Assembly: GCA_016930995.1 (NCBI GenBank)
Contig: JAFGFQ010000122.1
Location: 1-13,261 of the forward strand
Length of the DNA: 13,261 bases
From: Thermoplasmatota archaeon
Lineage (GTDB): Archaea; Thermoplasmatota; E2; DHVEG-1
Reading direction: 5' to 3'
In this document: positions 1-7,089 of the stretch, piece after piece
How positions within the stretch are numbered: the stretch's first letter is position 1
Layout: each line of letters starts with the position of its first letter
Position numbers and translations under genes: made by a program
The notes under the pieces: model-generated
Databases searched by the model: none
The model's input: the letters and a program-made list of their open reading frames with translations, nothing else
Told to the model about the DNA's origin: nothing

Positions 1-50
1 CTGAGCCGTTTTCCTTCGCCTGCCGCTAATACAACTGCTTTTTTTATCAT
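1..50 (-). CDS. Sugar-phosphate nucleotidyltransferase, N-terminal fragment (cut by window edge)
   Basis: Reading leftward from the ATG at 50 gives MIKKAVVLAAGEGKRL, which then runs off the window. The LAAGxGxRL signature is the N-terminal nucleotide-binding loop of NTP-transferase enzymes (RmlA, GlmU and mannose-1-phosphate guanylyltransferase families), which make NDP-sugars from sugar 1-phosphates and NTP in the cytoplasm. A second in-frame ATG at 59 would add three residues. Which sugar it uses cannot be told from 16 residues. AT-rich, TATA-like stretches lie upstream at about 81-106 and 141-163, but none can be assigned as the promoter. The gene points the same way as the zinc-ribbon gene at 231-635 and is separated from it by a T-tract. 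Confidence 0.8.
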   Translation of the reverse strand, partial: MIKKAVVLAAGEGKRL

Positions 51-175
51 GATTCTCATAGGACTATATTGTGTGGTTCTTTATTTGCCTTTTTTCTTAT
101 ATGTTTTCGGGGTTCTGTTCTTTCTAATGCATCCTATTTGTTTAAAAATTTATAAATATATCTCTTGTGTGTTTT

Positions 176-185
176 AAAAAAAAAA
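176..185 (-). terminator. T-tract behind the zinc-ribbon gene
   Basis: Ten A residues on the plus strand give T10 on the minus strand, about 45 nt after the stop of the minus-strand gene at 231-635. Archaeal RNA polymerase stops at such oligo-T runs without needing a hairpin. The rest of 60-230 is AT-rich and shows no open reading frame that I would support. Confidence 0.5.
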
Positions 186-230
186 CAAGTATGTTGGAAC
201 AAGTATCTGTGGTTAAGTTCCTTCCTTGGT

Positions 231-635
231 TTATCCAATAACTTGGACGACGTGTTCGTTTACAATAAGAAATTCAACGAGTTCTTGTGATTTTTTCAGC
301 TCACTAAGGAGGGTAGCGCTTATCGAGTGTTTAAAGCGTGAGAGGACGCGACATCCGCTTGGTCCCCAGCTGCCAATCTCTACGAATTCAGTATCAAAAT
401 CTTTAATACCTCCGAGAATGGTGAACGATTCTGTGACCATGCGAAAGGAGCAGGTAGAACATTCAACTATAGTCCGGTACGGTGTGTAGGCATTGTCAGG
501 ATCGTAAATTGGTTCAACCTGGACAACCGTTAAAAATCCTTTACATTGCGGACAAGTCATGCTTCGCGAGGTTGTTTGTCTCCAGATATCTTCTGCGACA
601 TTTGTTTTTTTATACCTCATCTCTCCAAGCTCCAT
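231..635 (-). CDS. Unassigned zinc-ribbon protein
   Basis: This is a 134-residue protein from the ATG at 635. Two Cys pairs, CPQC (28-31) and CSTC (59-62), lie 27 residues apart and fit one structural zinc site. They are followed by a mixed beta/alpha segment with a distinctive SWGPSGCRVLSRF stretch (89-101, third-site Cys 95) and a C-terminal region rich in Val and Leu. I do not recognise the family. The layout recalls ZPR1-type zinc fingers, but the hallmark ZPR1 motifs are absent. An upstream in-frame TTG (653) and a downstream ATG (620) are alternative starts. I chose 635 because a TATA-like stretch at about 660-668 on the minus strand would place the transcript start just before it. It diverges from the SAM hydroxide adenosyltransferase gene. 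Nucleic-acid or protein binding is possible, but the function is unknown. Confidence 0.7.
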   Translation of the reverse strand: MELGEMRYKKTNVAEDIWRQTTSRSMTCPQCKGFLTVVQVEPIYDPDNAYTPYRTIVECSTCSFRMVTESFTILGGIKDFDTEFVEIGSWGPSGCRVLSRFKHSISATLLSELKKSQELVEFLIVNEHVVQVIG

Positions 636-710
636 TCCTTCGTACTTCTCCAATCTGTATTATTATACACGCTTCTTCCATATATAGTTTTGCCAAAAAT
701 GAGAAAAAAC

Positions 711-742
711 GTACAAAAAGCTCTTGTACAAAAAAATTATAT
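711..742 (+). promoter_or_regulatory. Promoter with operator-like repeat ahead of the SAM-hydrolase gene
   Basis: A TATA-like TTATAT (737-742) preceded by an A-run fits an archaeal promoter, with a transcript start near 764, just before the GGTGG ribosome site at 766-770. Directly upstream is GTACAA (711-716), a 7-nt spacer and TTGTAC (724-729), a perfect inverted repeat. GTACAAAAA also occurs twice directly (711-719 and 726-734). The arrangement suits a protein-binding site overlapping the promoter. Confidence 0.45.
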
Positions 743-771
743 CGGACAGAGCGGTTTTGGAGCCCGGTGGT

Positions 772-1560
772 ATGAAAAGAATCACGTTACTTACGGATTT
801 CGGTACGAAAGAAGGGTATGTTGCGCAGATGAAAGGCGTTATCTCCAACATCATTGATGCACAGATTCTAGACATTACTCATGAGATTTCGCTGCATAAT
901 ATCAGAGAAGGTGCATTCATCCTCTGGACGACCGCACCGTTCTTCCCTATTGGGACAGTGCATGTCGCTGTAGTGGACCCTGGTGTGGGTACAGAGCGGA
1001 AAGGTCTGATTATCACGACAAAAAAACACATCCTTGTTGGTCCTGATAACGGGATACTTTTACCACTCGCGCATCTCCTTGGAGATTTTGTTGTGTATGA
1101 AATCACTAACCCAAAATACATGATTCATCCGCTATCTCATACGTTCCATGGCCGTGATATCTTCGCACCAGTTGCTGCCTATATTGCTCAAGGAATTCCT
1201 TTCGGCGAGATTGGAAGTCAAACACGGCATTATGTGGACCTGCAGTTCAGTATTGGTCAACATCAAGGGGACCAGATTGCTGGGAAGATACTCTATATTG
1301 ACCGGTTTGGGAATTTATTGACGAACATCCCTCAGGACATTCTCTCTGGTGATGTCGAGCAGAAGAAACTATCGATAGTTGCTGGGGATCGTCGCTGGGA
1401 ACAGGTCCCTTTTGTTCCGTCGTACGGTTATGGAAAACAAGGGGAACTCCTGTGTACTATCGGGAGTCACCATTTTCTTGAAATCAGCGTCAATCGAGGA
1501 AATGCTGCCCATCTGACAGGGTTGCAGGTCGATACGGACATCAAGATTTTTTTTAGTTAG
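772..1560 (+). CDS. S-adenosyl-L-methionine hydroxide adenosyltransferase (DUF62 family)
   Basis: The family splits S-adenosylmethionine with water/hydroxide into adenosine and methionine, and its halogenase relatives use halide. This 262-residue protein starts LLTDFGT (6-12) and then shows VVDPGVGTER (67-76), GPDNG (90-94), FHGRDIFAP (125-133) and DRFGN (177-181). Asp69, Arg76 and His126 match the Asp-Arg-His triad reported for archaeal hydrolases of this family, which favours the hydroxide reaction over halogenation. I chose the ATG at 772 because GGTGG (766-770) lies directly before it and because family members begin a few residues before the LLTDFG motif. An upstream in-frame TTG at 724 lies before the TATA box. 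The gene is probably monocistronic. Its stop overlaps the stop of the convergent flavin reductase, and a T8 run (1547-1554) falls within its last codons. Confidence 0.88.
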   Translation: MKRITLLTDFGTKEGYVAQMKGVISNIIDAQILDITHEISLHNIREGAFILWTTAPFFPIGTVHVAVVDPGVGTERKGLIITTKKHILVGPDNGILLPLAHLLGDFVVYEITNPKYMIHPLSHTFHGRDIFAPVAAYIAQGIPFGEIGSQTRHYVDLQFSIGQHQGDQIAGKILYIDRFGNLLTNIPQDILSGDVEQKKLSIVAGDRRWEQVPFVPSYGYGKQGELLCTIGSHHFLEISVNRGNAAHLTGLQVDTDIKIFFS

Positions 1561-2108
1561 AATGTTTTCCGTTTTGCCCTGTCAAGCGTCGTGTATGCAT
1601 TTTCCCCGATATAGTAGACAGGATGAACAGTATCTGTTTTAAGCAGTGCGTCTTTAAATGCATTTTCATCTGATGAGACTGCGATAACCTCGCCGATAAA
1701 AAACGTATGATCACCAAGGGGGATGCTTTTGAGTAGCTTACATTCAAGATGTGCATATCCTTCCTGAATCATTGGTGTTGATACTCTCGTTGATGGTATC
1801 AGGGTGAGCCCGGTTTTACAGACTTTATCGGTTGTTTTTCCAGAATGAGTTCCGCAGTAGTGTGCCGCTTCCACTAGGGAATATGGGATAAAATTAATGA
1901 CAAATTCTTTGCTTTTTTCGATGAGTGATGCAGAGTACCGTTTCGGGGCAAGGGAGATACCATACAGTGGGGGATTCCGTGAAATCGGTGTATGCCAGGC
2001 AAGGGTGATGATGTTTGTTTTCCCGTTTTCGTCGTTGCAGGTGACCAGGATGGTCTGCATCGGAAAAGCGTAATGATAATATTTTTCAATAGATCCTTCA
2101 ATTTTCAT
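1557..2108 (-). CDS. Flavin reductase-like FMN-binding protein
   Basis: A 183-residue split-barrel protein of the flavin reductase/FMN-binding family. These are cytoplasmic and reduce FMN with NAD(P)H, or use bound FMN in other redox reactions. The segment at residues 32-63 has the usual order: a solvent-exposed strand with ITLAWHTPIS, then NPPLYGISL and the Arg/Tyr/Ser turn that contacts the FMN phosphate. GDHTFFIGEV at 132-141 is the family's C-terminal strand motif. The length is typical. The start ATG (2108) overlaps the end of the DUF357 gene by 11 bp, so the two are probably co-transcribed and translationally coupled. The stop codon TAA (1557-1559) overlaps the stop of the convergent SAM-hydrolase gene. 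The electron partner and physiological substrate cannot be read from the sequence. Confidence 0.85.
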   Translation of the reverse strand: MKIEGSIEKYYHYAFPMQTILVTCNDENGKTNIITLAWHTPISRNPPLYGISLAPKRYSASLIEKSKEFVINFIPYSLVEAAHYCGTHSGKTTDKVCKTGLTLIPSTRVSTPMIQEGYAHLECKLLKSIPLGDHTFFIGEVIAVSSDENAFKDALLKTDTVHPVYYIGENAYTTLDRAKRKTF

Positions 2109-2418
2109 TTAAATCAACCTTTTCATCTTGTGTTTTGAGGAGTGCATCAAGAAGTCCGTGCGCATAGTTGATACAGCCGAATGCGGTGAAGTAGTCTTTC
2201 TTTTGTGCGTAATATTTTGTATCTTGGTAGTATTGTGTGGCTAGTTCAAGGATTTTTTTCTGCGTTTCTGTGATGGTGTTTTGGTGGATTCGTTTGATGT
2301 TCTCCTCAAACATTACGATGTCTTTTTCTGTTCTTGTTTTTTCGTCCATCATTTCGATTGTGACAGGAGGTGATGGGGGGAAATAAATGTTTGTATCGCT
2401 CTTATTTTTATCGTCCAT
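2098..2418 (-). CDS. DUF357 family protein
   Basis: A 106-residue protein from the ATG at 2418. The C-terminal half is alpha-helical and carries the DUF357 core at about residues 63-93: YYQDTKYY, then KKDYFTAFGCINYAHG and LLDAL. This Asp/Tyr-rich helical hairpin with a YAHGxLDA end is found across archaea, and its function is not established. The N-terminal 35 residues are polar and proline-containing and probably disordered. An alternative start at 2352 (MMDEKTR) would remove them. Upstream extension of the frame past 2418 reads through the promoter and is unlikely. It is the first gene of a two-gene operon with the flavin reductase (11-bp overlap) and diverges from the HTH-RND operon, sharing about 110 bp of promoter DNA with it. 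Confidence 0.8.
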   Translation of the reverse strand: MDDKNKSDTNIYFPPSPPVTIEMMDEKTRTEKDIVMFEENIKRIHQNTITETQKKILELATQYYQDTKYYAQKKDYFTAFGCINYAHGLLDALLKTQDEKVDLNEN

Positions 2419-2421
2419 GGG

Positions 2422-2473
2422 CCGATAAAATGTTTTGTCGGTTGGGAGACGACAAAATGGAAAGGTATTTAAA
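2422..2473. promoter_or_regulatory. Divergent promoter with three operator-like half-sites
   Basis: TATTTAAA at 2466-2473 reads TTTAAATA on the other strand, so one TATA element could serve both directions: transcript start near 2495 for the HTH gene (ATG 2527) and near 2444 for DUF357 (ATG 2418). Next to it lie CCGATAAAATGTTTTGTCGG (2422-2441), a 20-bp inverted repeat with one mismatched pair, and CGACAAAA (2450-2457), a further copy inverted relative to TTTTGTCG (2433-2440). This gives three half-sites of one motif in 36 bp. The winged-helix protein encoded next door is the obvious candidate to bind them. Confidence 0.5.
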
Positions 2474-2526
2474 CCTACAAAACAACGTTTTTTATTAATA
2501 CCATCACATAAAAATGGTGTGCTTTG

Positions 2527-2922
2527 ATGAACAAAACCCGTTCTCCTATCGATAAAAACATCGAGACTGCAGTTCATGAATTACTCGATTCCAGGGCAGA
2601 GTCTCGCATCTATATCTTCTTACTTCGAAAAAACGGGGCACGAAGCGAGGAAATCATCCGGGGGACAAAACTTCATCCAAGCACCGTACGAGAACTTCTC
2701 TCAAAGATGTACGATAACAAAATTATTTCCAGGGAGAAAATCAAGACGGACAGCATTGGAAAAAACCCGTATCAGTATGGTGCGGTTTCTCCTATAATCT
2801 TACTACAACGTCGCGTGAAAATTATAGAATCACGATTGAATAAAATCGCAAATCTCACCACAAAAACAGGCACAGGTAAATACATTCAGATAATGATTAG
2901 TGACCAGGGAGGTGAACAATGA
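2527..2922 (+). CDS. Winged-helix (MarR/TrmB-like) transcriptional regulator
   Basis: A 131-residue DNA-binding protein. Residues 25-87 form a winged helix-turn-helix: ESRIYIFLLRKNGARSEEI, then the recognition helix around 50-65 (HPSTVRELLSKM), and a wing around 67-85 (IISREKIKTDSIGKNPYQY). Residues 92-110 (LLQRRVKIIESRLNKI) form a short coiled coil, probably the dimer interface. There is no ligand domain beyond this. I chose the ATG at 2527 because GGTG (2516-2519) sits 7 nt before it. A TTG directly upstream at 2524 would add only one residue. Its stop overlaps the transporter start (ATGA, 2919-2922), so both are translated from one mRNA, and it probably controls this transporter and its own promoter. 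MarR, ArsR-like and TrmB-like subfamilies cannot be separated by eye. Confidence 0.8.
   Translation: MNKTRSPIDKNIETAVHELLDSRAESRIYIFLLRKNGARSEEIIRGTKLHPSTVRELLSKMYDNKIISREKIKTDSIGKNPYQYGAVSPIILLQRRVKIIESRLNKIANLTTKTGTGKYIQIMISDQGGEQ
2908..2915 (+). promoter_or_regulatory. Strong ribosome binding site for the RND transporter
   Basis: GGAGGTGA matches the archaeal anti-Shine-Dalgarno end over eight bases and lies 3 nt before the ATG at 2919, inside the last codons of the regulator gene. It fixes the transporter start and supports translational coupling. Confidence 0.8.
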
Positions 2923-5153
2923 ACGTAGTAGCCCCCCTTGCAAAAATCCTTGTGAAACGACCAAAAACAGTCCTTATCGTCTACACTATCATAACCATCA
3001 CTATCGGTCTTCAGATTAGAAACGTGTACATGCAATCGGATCTTACGACGTTTTTACCAAAGGATGATCCAACACTTCTGTTATGGAATAAAATCAATGA
3101 GGAATTCCAGATAGGATCTACCATCATCATCTATATCGAGACCGACGACATACGTGACCCATATGTGTTGCGTGAAATGGATCGGGTGGCGACGAAAATC
3201 AATCTTTATGAGCTTGACAAAGGAAAAACCGATGGTATCTTTTCAGTCAATAGCATTGCCCAGTTCATCAAAGAAGAAAACGCAAAAACACCTCTTCCAA
3301 AAGGTCTGGGTGGAACAGGCAGATATGAAATTCCTGAGGATTCCGCACTAATCAACACCTACCTTGCACGGCTACAAGCGTTTCAAGGAATTCTTTTCCT
3401 GAATACGTATAAAATCGCAGTCATCATCTTCCAACTCTCCGATAATGCGGATTACAATCAAATCCTTGAGAATGTAAAAACTACGATAACAAAAGAAGCG
3501 CGCTATTCTACCATGACAGTAACAGGTGCGATTGCCATGCAACAGGCGATGAGAAACCAAAACCTGCAGGCCATAACCATCGTATTTCCCTTAGCGGCTC
3601 TTGGTGTTGCGTGTGTTCTATTAATACTGCATAGAAGCCTCAAAGGACTTCTAATCGGATTCATGCCCCTTGGATATGCCCTCCTGCTCACATTTGGTGT
3701 GTTAGGGATCGTACAACCTGAACTTACTGTTCTTTCTATCGCTGTTGCTGCATTACTCCTGGGTCTCGGGGTGGATTATTCAATCTACCTTGCGAACCGG
3801 TTTGTTGAAGAACACAATGAAACAGATAAAATAAAACGAGTCGAACGGACTTTAGGGAATACTGGAAAAGCGGTGTTCTTATGCGCGTTTACAACCATTA
3901 TCGGTTTTGGATCCTTGATGACCTCACCGATGCCACCGATGGTAACCTTTGGTTTTGGATGCGCACTTGGTATCATGTTTGCTTTCATCTCCGCAACAAT
4001 ACTTGTTCCCTGCCTCTGTTTAATTCTCAAATTCGAGAAACATGAAACCATCCATCAATGGAAACGTTTCGCTCAATTCCTTGTTGAGAATCGAAAGAAG
4101 TTATTTGCTATCGCTTGTTTCTTTGTGGTTCTCTCCTTAGCAGTTCTTCCCCGGATAAAAACCGATGTTAATTCTTTTGAAATGGCACCCCAGGGAATCC
4201 CTGAGATAGAAAAACTTGTTGAGTACTCAAACAACTTTGGTACCGGAGCAAACTTCAACGCCTTGTATATTGAAACAGACAACCAGGGTCTGACGTATCC
4301 GGAAGTGATAGAGGCAATCTATCGTATGGAAGTCAAAATCAGAGAGGTGGGTGGATCTGCATACTCTATTGCAGATGAAATCAAGAAAGTAAACGACGTC
4401 TTAGAGCGTAGTATAATCATTGAAAAAATCGCTGAATTCATCGGGGTAGACACCATCATTCTTGATAGAATCGCAGAAGAAGGACTTGTCGATGAACAGT
4501 ATTCGAAAACCTTCATCCTTGTCTCTTTCCCAGCAGGTAAAAGTATAGAAGAATTAGGGCAGATAATCAATCAGGTCAACGAGATTGCACAAAACGCGAA
4601 TATTCCGCAGAACGGCTATGTCTCTTCCCTTGCGGGCCAAGATGTCGTCAATGTTGAAATCAACAAACAGATTATGAGTTCACAAGCGACGTCTCTGCTG
4701 ATTGCGTTATTGCTGGTTCTCGCATGTTTAATCATTGGTTTTAATTCTATCGCCATTGGGTTCCTTGCCATCATCCCCGTCCTGGTCGTCCTTGCATGGG
4801 AACCTGGTGCGCTCGTAATGCTTGATATCCCTCTTTCTATTGTCAATATCACTGTTGCCTCAATTATGATCGGTACCGGTATTGACTACAGTGTTCAAAC
4901 AACCCAGCGTGTACGAGAGGAAATTGCAAAAGGAGTATCAAAGACCGATGCTGTGAAAACAACTATTGAAACAACAGGGTGGTCACTTATAAGTGCGGCG
5001 ATTACTACTACTGCTGCGTTACTCGCCACTTTTGCTATAGGAATCCCCGCAGTGCATCAATTCAGCATTGTTGTTATAACACTGATTGGGTTTTCCTTTA
5101 TTGCGAGTATATGCGTACTTCCAACGCTTCTCACATCACGATTTGTTAAATAA
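2919..5153 (+). CDS. MMPL/RND-superfamily transporter (HAE3-like)
   Basis: A 744-residue membrane transporter with the internal two-fold repeat of the RND superfamily. Helix 1 lies at about 16-34. A large outer domain (35-210) is followed by helices at about 217-237, 243-264, 270-291, 316-335 and 342-372. The pattern then repeats: helix at 395-411, outer domain 412-585, and helices at about 588-608, 610-630, 640-660, 685-708 and 712-738. The paired motifs GLGVDYSIYL (Asp286-Tyr287) and GTGIDYSVQT (Asp656-Tyr657) sit at the proton-relay positions of MmpL/HAE3 proteins, so proton-driven export is likely. The substrate is unknown; lipids, hopanoid-like molecules or drugs are typical of the group. 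No membrane-fusion protein is nearby, as expected for a single-membrane cell. It is coupled to the winged-helix regulator by a 4-bp overlap. The DNA after the stop is T-rich. Confidence 0.88.
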   Translation: MNVVAPLAKILVKRPKTVLIVYTIITITIGLQIRNVYMQSDLTTFLPKDDPTLLLWNKINEEFQIGSTIIIYIETDDIRDPYVLREMDRVATKINLYELDKGKTDGIFSVNSIAQFIKEENAKTPLPKGLGGTGRYEIPEDSALINTYLARLQAFQGILFLNTYKIAVIIFQLSDNADYNQILENVKTTITKEARYSTMTVTGAIAMQQAMRNQNLQAITIVFPLAALGVACVLLILHRSLKGLLIGFMPLGYALLLTFGVLGIVQPELTVLSIAVAALLLGLGVDYSIYLANRFVEEHNETDKIKRVERTLGNTGKAVFLCAFTTIIGFGSLMTSPMPPMVTFGFGCALGIMFAFISATILVPCLCLILKFEKHETIHQWKRFAQFLVENRKKLFAIACFFVVLSLAVLPRIKTDVNSFEMAPQGIPEIEKLVEYSNNFGTGANFNALYIETDNQGLTYPEVIEAIYRMEVKIREVGGSAYSIADEIKKVNDVLERSIIIEKIAEFIGVDTIILDRIAEEGLVDEQYSKTFILVSFPAGKSIEELGQIINQVNEIAQNANIPQNGYVSSLAGQDVVNVEINKQIMSSQATSLLIALLLVLACLIIGFNSIAIGFLAIIPVLVVLAWEPGALVMLDIPLSIVNITVASIMIGTGIDYSVQTTQRVREEIAKGVSKTDAVKTTIETTGWSLISAAITTTAALLATFAIGIPAVHQFSIVVITLIGFSFIASICVLPTLLTSRFVK

Positions 5154-5208
5154 TAATTTGTTCTTTTATTGGAAAAACCAGATTGTCTAAGATAATTCGA
5201 TACATTCT

Positions 5209-5217
5209 AAAAAAAAA
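5209..5217 (-). terminator. T-tract behind trkH-like gene
   Basis: Nine A on the plus strand give T9 on the minus strand about 45 nt beyond the TrkH stop. A small CTAAG (5237-5241)/CTTAG (5247-5251) hairpin precedes it in the direction of transcription. This lies in the 109-bp gap between convergent genes. Confidence 0.5.
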
Positions 5218-5262
5218 TGATAACTGGAGTCAGTACCTAAGAGGTGCTTAGCCATTATTGGG

Positions 5263-6654
5263 TTAAGTGGTCTCTTTTGCTCTTGATATCATAATAAGGA
5301 AGGAAAAGATCTCTACTCGCCCAAGCAGCATAAGAGCAACAAATAACCATTTTAGTTCGACTGCAAGCGACGGGCTGATAATACCTGCACTTAGCCCCGT
5401 GGTAGCAACAGCGGACGTTGTTTCAAAAAGCGAATCAACGGGTTGGTATCCATAGGAGCTGACGATAAACGCAGAAAAGAAGACTAAGGCAATGAAGAGC
5501 AGGACGATAACAGCGGCTTGGATAACTGCAGCGTTAGAATAGTCTCGACCAAAGAGTCTAATAGGACAGTCCCGATCCGTGATGCTTTCATAAACTGCTT
5601 TTCGCACCGCTTTTATCATAAGAACAAACCGATAGATTTTGATTCCCCCAGCTGTCGAAAAACTTGCCCCCCCAACAAGCATAAGGAACACTAAAAAGAA
5701 CTTCAGGCCATCGGAAAAACCACCGACAGACAGATAGCTAAAACCAGAGTTCGTCATAGCACTTATGATATGAAATACTGCATCAGGTGGAGATAGTCCA
5801 AAGAAGAGAGCAGTAATGCTGATAGCAAAAATCGCCATTAGTATAAAGACGGAAGTTTCTGAGGTGAAAAACTCTTTAATCCTTCTCTTAAATAGACCAG
5901 CAATGATGAAAAAGTTCGAGGCACCAAGTACCATACAGACAACAAGCACTGCATTCATAGGGAATGTTGTCGCAACACTGGTAATATCACTAATCGGGGC
6001 GAATCCTCCTGTGCTTATGGCCGAAAAAACGAAGGATATCGCATTAATAATATCCCGATACCCCAGTATAATACTACTCAGAATCAAAATAACAGTATAG
6101 ACGCAATAGACGAGAATAATCAGGAGAAATGTTTTTTTGATTTTTTGATCCTTGGAAAAACCCATACCTTTAGCAAAATCCTGTAATTTTGCCTCCGGAT
6201 AAAAGAACGCAAGAAGAACCAGTACTATACCTATCCCACCAATAAACTGGGTCAATCCCCGGTAAAAGAGGATAGACTGAGGGATTGCGGTGATATCAGG
6301 GATGACAGAAAAACCTGTTGTGGTAAATCCTGACGCTGATTCAAAGATACTATCAGTGATGTTCTGAATGACGCTGCCGTTTGATACGTTCACATACATA
6401 TAAGGGATAGCGCCAATCACGCTTAACAAAATAAAGACAAGTACAATCAAACCACAGGAACTTTTATAGCTTAGCTCACGGCGTTCGCAGAAGGCATTAA
6501 ACGCGAAGCCTACGATAAGGAATATCGTTGCTGTAATAAACAACCCAACGGTCGCAACCATTTCGTTGTTATAAAAGGAAAGAATGATCGGAAGAATGAC
6601 GAAGATTCCAGAGATCTGAAGAACGAATCCCATGTTTGCAAGAAGTGCTCTCAT
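5263..6654 (-). CDS. TrkH/KtrB-type potassium transporter, membrane subunit
   Basis: A 463-residue integral membrane protein built from four M1-P-M2 units, which together form a K+ (or Na+) uptake pore. The four selectivity loops are visible: SASGFTTTGFS (106-116), SAISTGGFAP (211-220), TNSGFSYLSVGGF (301-313) and TSAVATTGLSAG (413-424). Each centres on the conserved Gly. The flexible gating segment GGASFSTAGGIKIYR (328-342) follows P3, and LLGRVEIFS (443-451) is the usual C-terminal TrkH motif. The length fits TrkH. No gene for the partner TrkA/KtrA NAD-binding subunit is in the window, so it must be encoded elsewhere or be dispensable. The start at 6654 is supported by a TATA-like element about 30 bp upstream and by GAGG just before the ATG, with almost no leader. 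It is probably transcribed alone. Confidence 0.9.
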   Translation of the reverse strand: MRALLANMGFVLQISGIFVILPIILSFYNNEMVATVGLFITATIFLIVGFAFNAFCERRELSYKSSCGLIVLVFILLSVIGAIPYMYVNVSNGSVIQNITDSIFESASGFTTTGFSVIPDITAIPQSILFYRGLTQFIGGIGIVLVLLAFFYPEAKLQDFAKGMGFSKDQKIKKTFLLIILVYCVYTVILILSSIILGYRDIINAISFVFSAISTGGFAPISDITSVATTFPMNAVLVVCMVLGASNFFIIAGLFKRRIKEFFTSETSVFILMAIFAISITALFFGLSPPDAVFHIISAMTNSGFSYLSVGGFSDGLKFFLVFLMLVGGASFSTAGGIKIYRFVLMIKAVRKAVYESITDRDCPIRLFGRDYSNAAVIQAAVIVLLFIALVFFSAFIVSSYGYQPVDSLFETTSAVATTGLSAGIISPSLAVELKWLFVALMLLGRVEIFSFLIMISRAKETT

Positions 6655-6677
6655 CTAGCCTCGAAATATCCGTTTTC

Positions 6678-6690
6678 TTTTTATATTTTC
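6678..6690 (-). promoter_or_regulatory. TATA-type promoter of the trkH-like gene
   Basis: On the minus strand this reads GAAAATATAAAAA, centred about 30 bp before the ATG at 6654. That predicts a transcript starting at or within a few bases of the start codon. Confidence 0.5.
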
Positions 6691-6808
6691 TTATAAAAAA
6701 AAACTGACTCAAAATCATTCTCGATATAGTAAGGACACACTATCGCAAATCACTTGTTTATCATATTCAGAAGAACCATAGGAATGTTTCCTCTGTTCAC
6801 ATATGATT

Positions 6809-7069
6809 TTAATGGCTTCTACGAAGACCTCGTAACGAGCGGAGAAACTGAATGTCTACCAGCATGTTTCCAATAAGGATGAGTAGACCCAGGAACATCT
6901 CACCATCGAACGCAGAGGAACCCACAGAATATCCTCTCACATACCAGTCACTCAGAAAGATTAATGAGATGGCAAATGGCACGGATATCAATAATGGTGC
7001 GAACCATAATTCTAAACGTAAGAGTAATTTTTGGATGTTTTCTTTTACCTTGCTATTTTTCCGGTCCAT
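6809..7069 (-). CDS. Small two-helix membrane protein
   Basis: An 86-residue protein that I do not recognise. A basic N-terminus (residues 1-18, several Lys and Arg) is followed by two hydrophobic helices at about 22-40 and 57-74, linked by a loop with DWYVRGYSVG, and then a basic C-terminus (FLRSLRGLRRSH). Positive charge on both ends predicts both termini in the cytoplasm. An in-frame TGA three codons before the ATG at 7069 fixes the start. It begins 20 nt after the stop of the kinase-like membrane gene and lies on the same strand, so it is probably the last gene of the rpiA operon. A role as a partner of that membrane protein is only a guess from position. About 150 bp of gene-free DNA (6655-6808) separates it from the trkH-like gene. 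Confidence 0.6.
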   Translation of the reverse strand: MDRKNSKVKENIQKLLLRLELWFAPLLISVPFAISLIFLSDWYVRGYSVGSSAFDGEMFLGLLILIGNMLVDIQFLRSLRGLRRSH

Positions 7070-7089
7070 GACTCTTCATCTCATCAAGG

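Noticed and set aside
184..206. Short direct repeat AACAAGTAT twice after the A-run
   Set aside because: It is too short and has only two copies. No array or mobile-element ends accompany it, and no CRISPR or insertion sequence was seen anywhere in the window.
231..635. ZPR1 homologue
   Set aside because: The paired CPxC zinc site alone suggested it, but the family's other conserved elements are not seen and the spacing differs.
1547..1554. T8 run as terminator inside the end of the SAM-hydrolase gene
   Set aside because: Termination there would remove the stop codon from the mRNA. It is more likely just the Ile-Phe-Phe codons, with termination further on.
6726..6743. ATAGT/ACTAT inverted repeat upstream of the trkH-like gene
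   Set aside because: Five-base arms with an 8-nt spacer are expected by chance in AT-rich DNA, and it lies well outside the predicted TATA.
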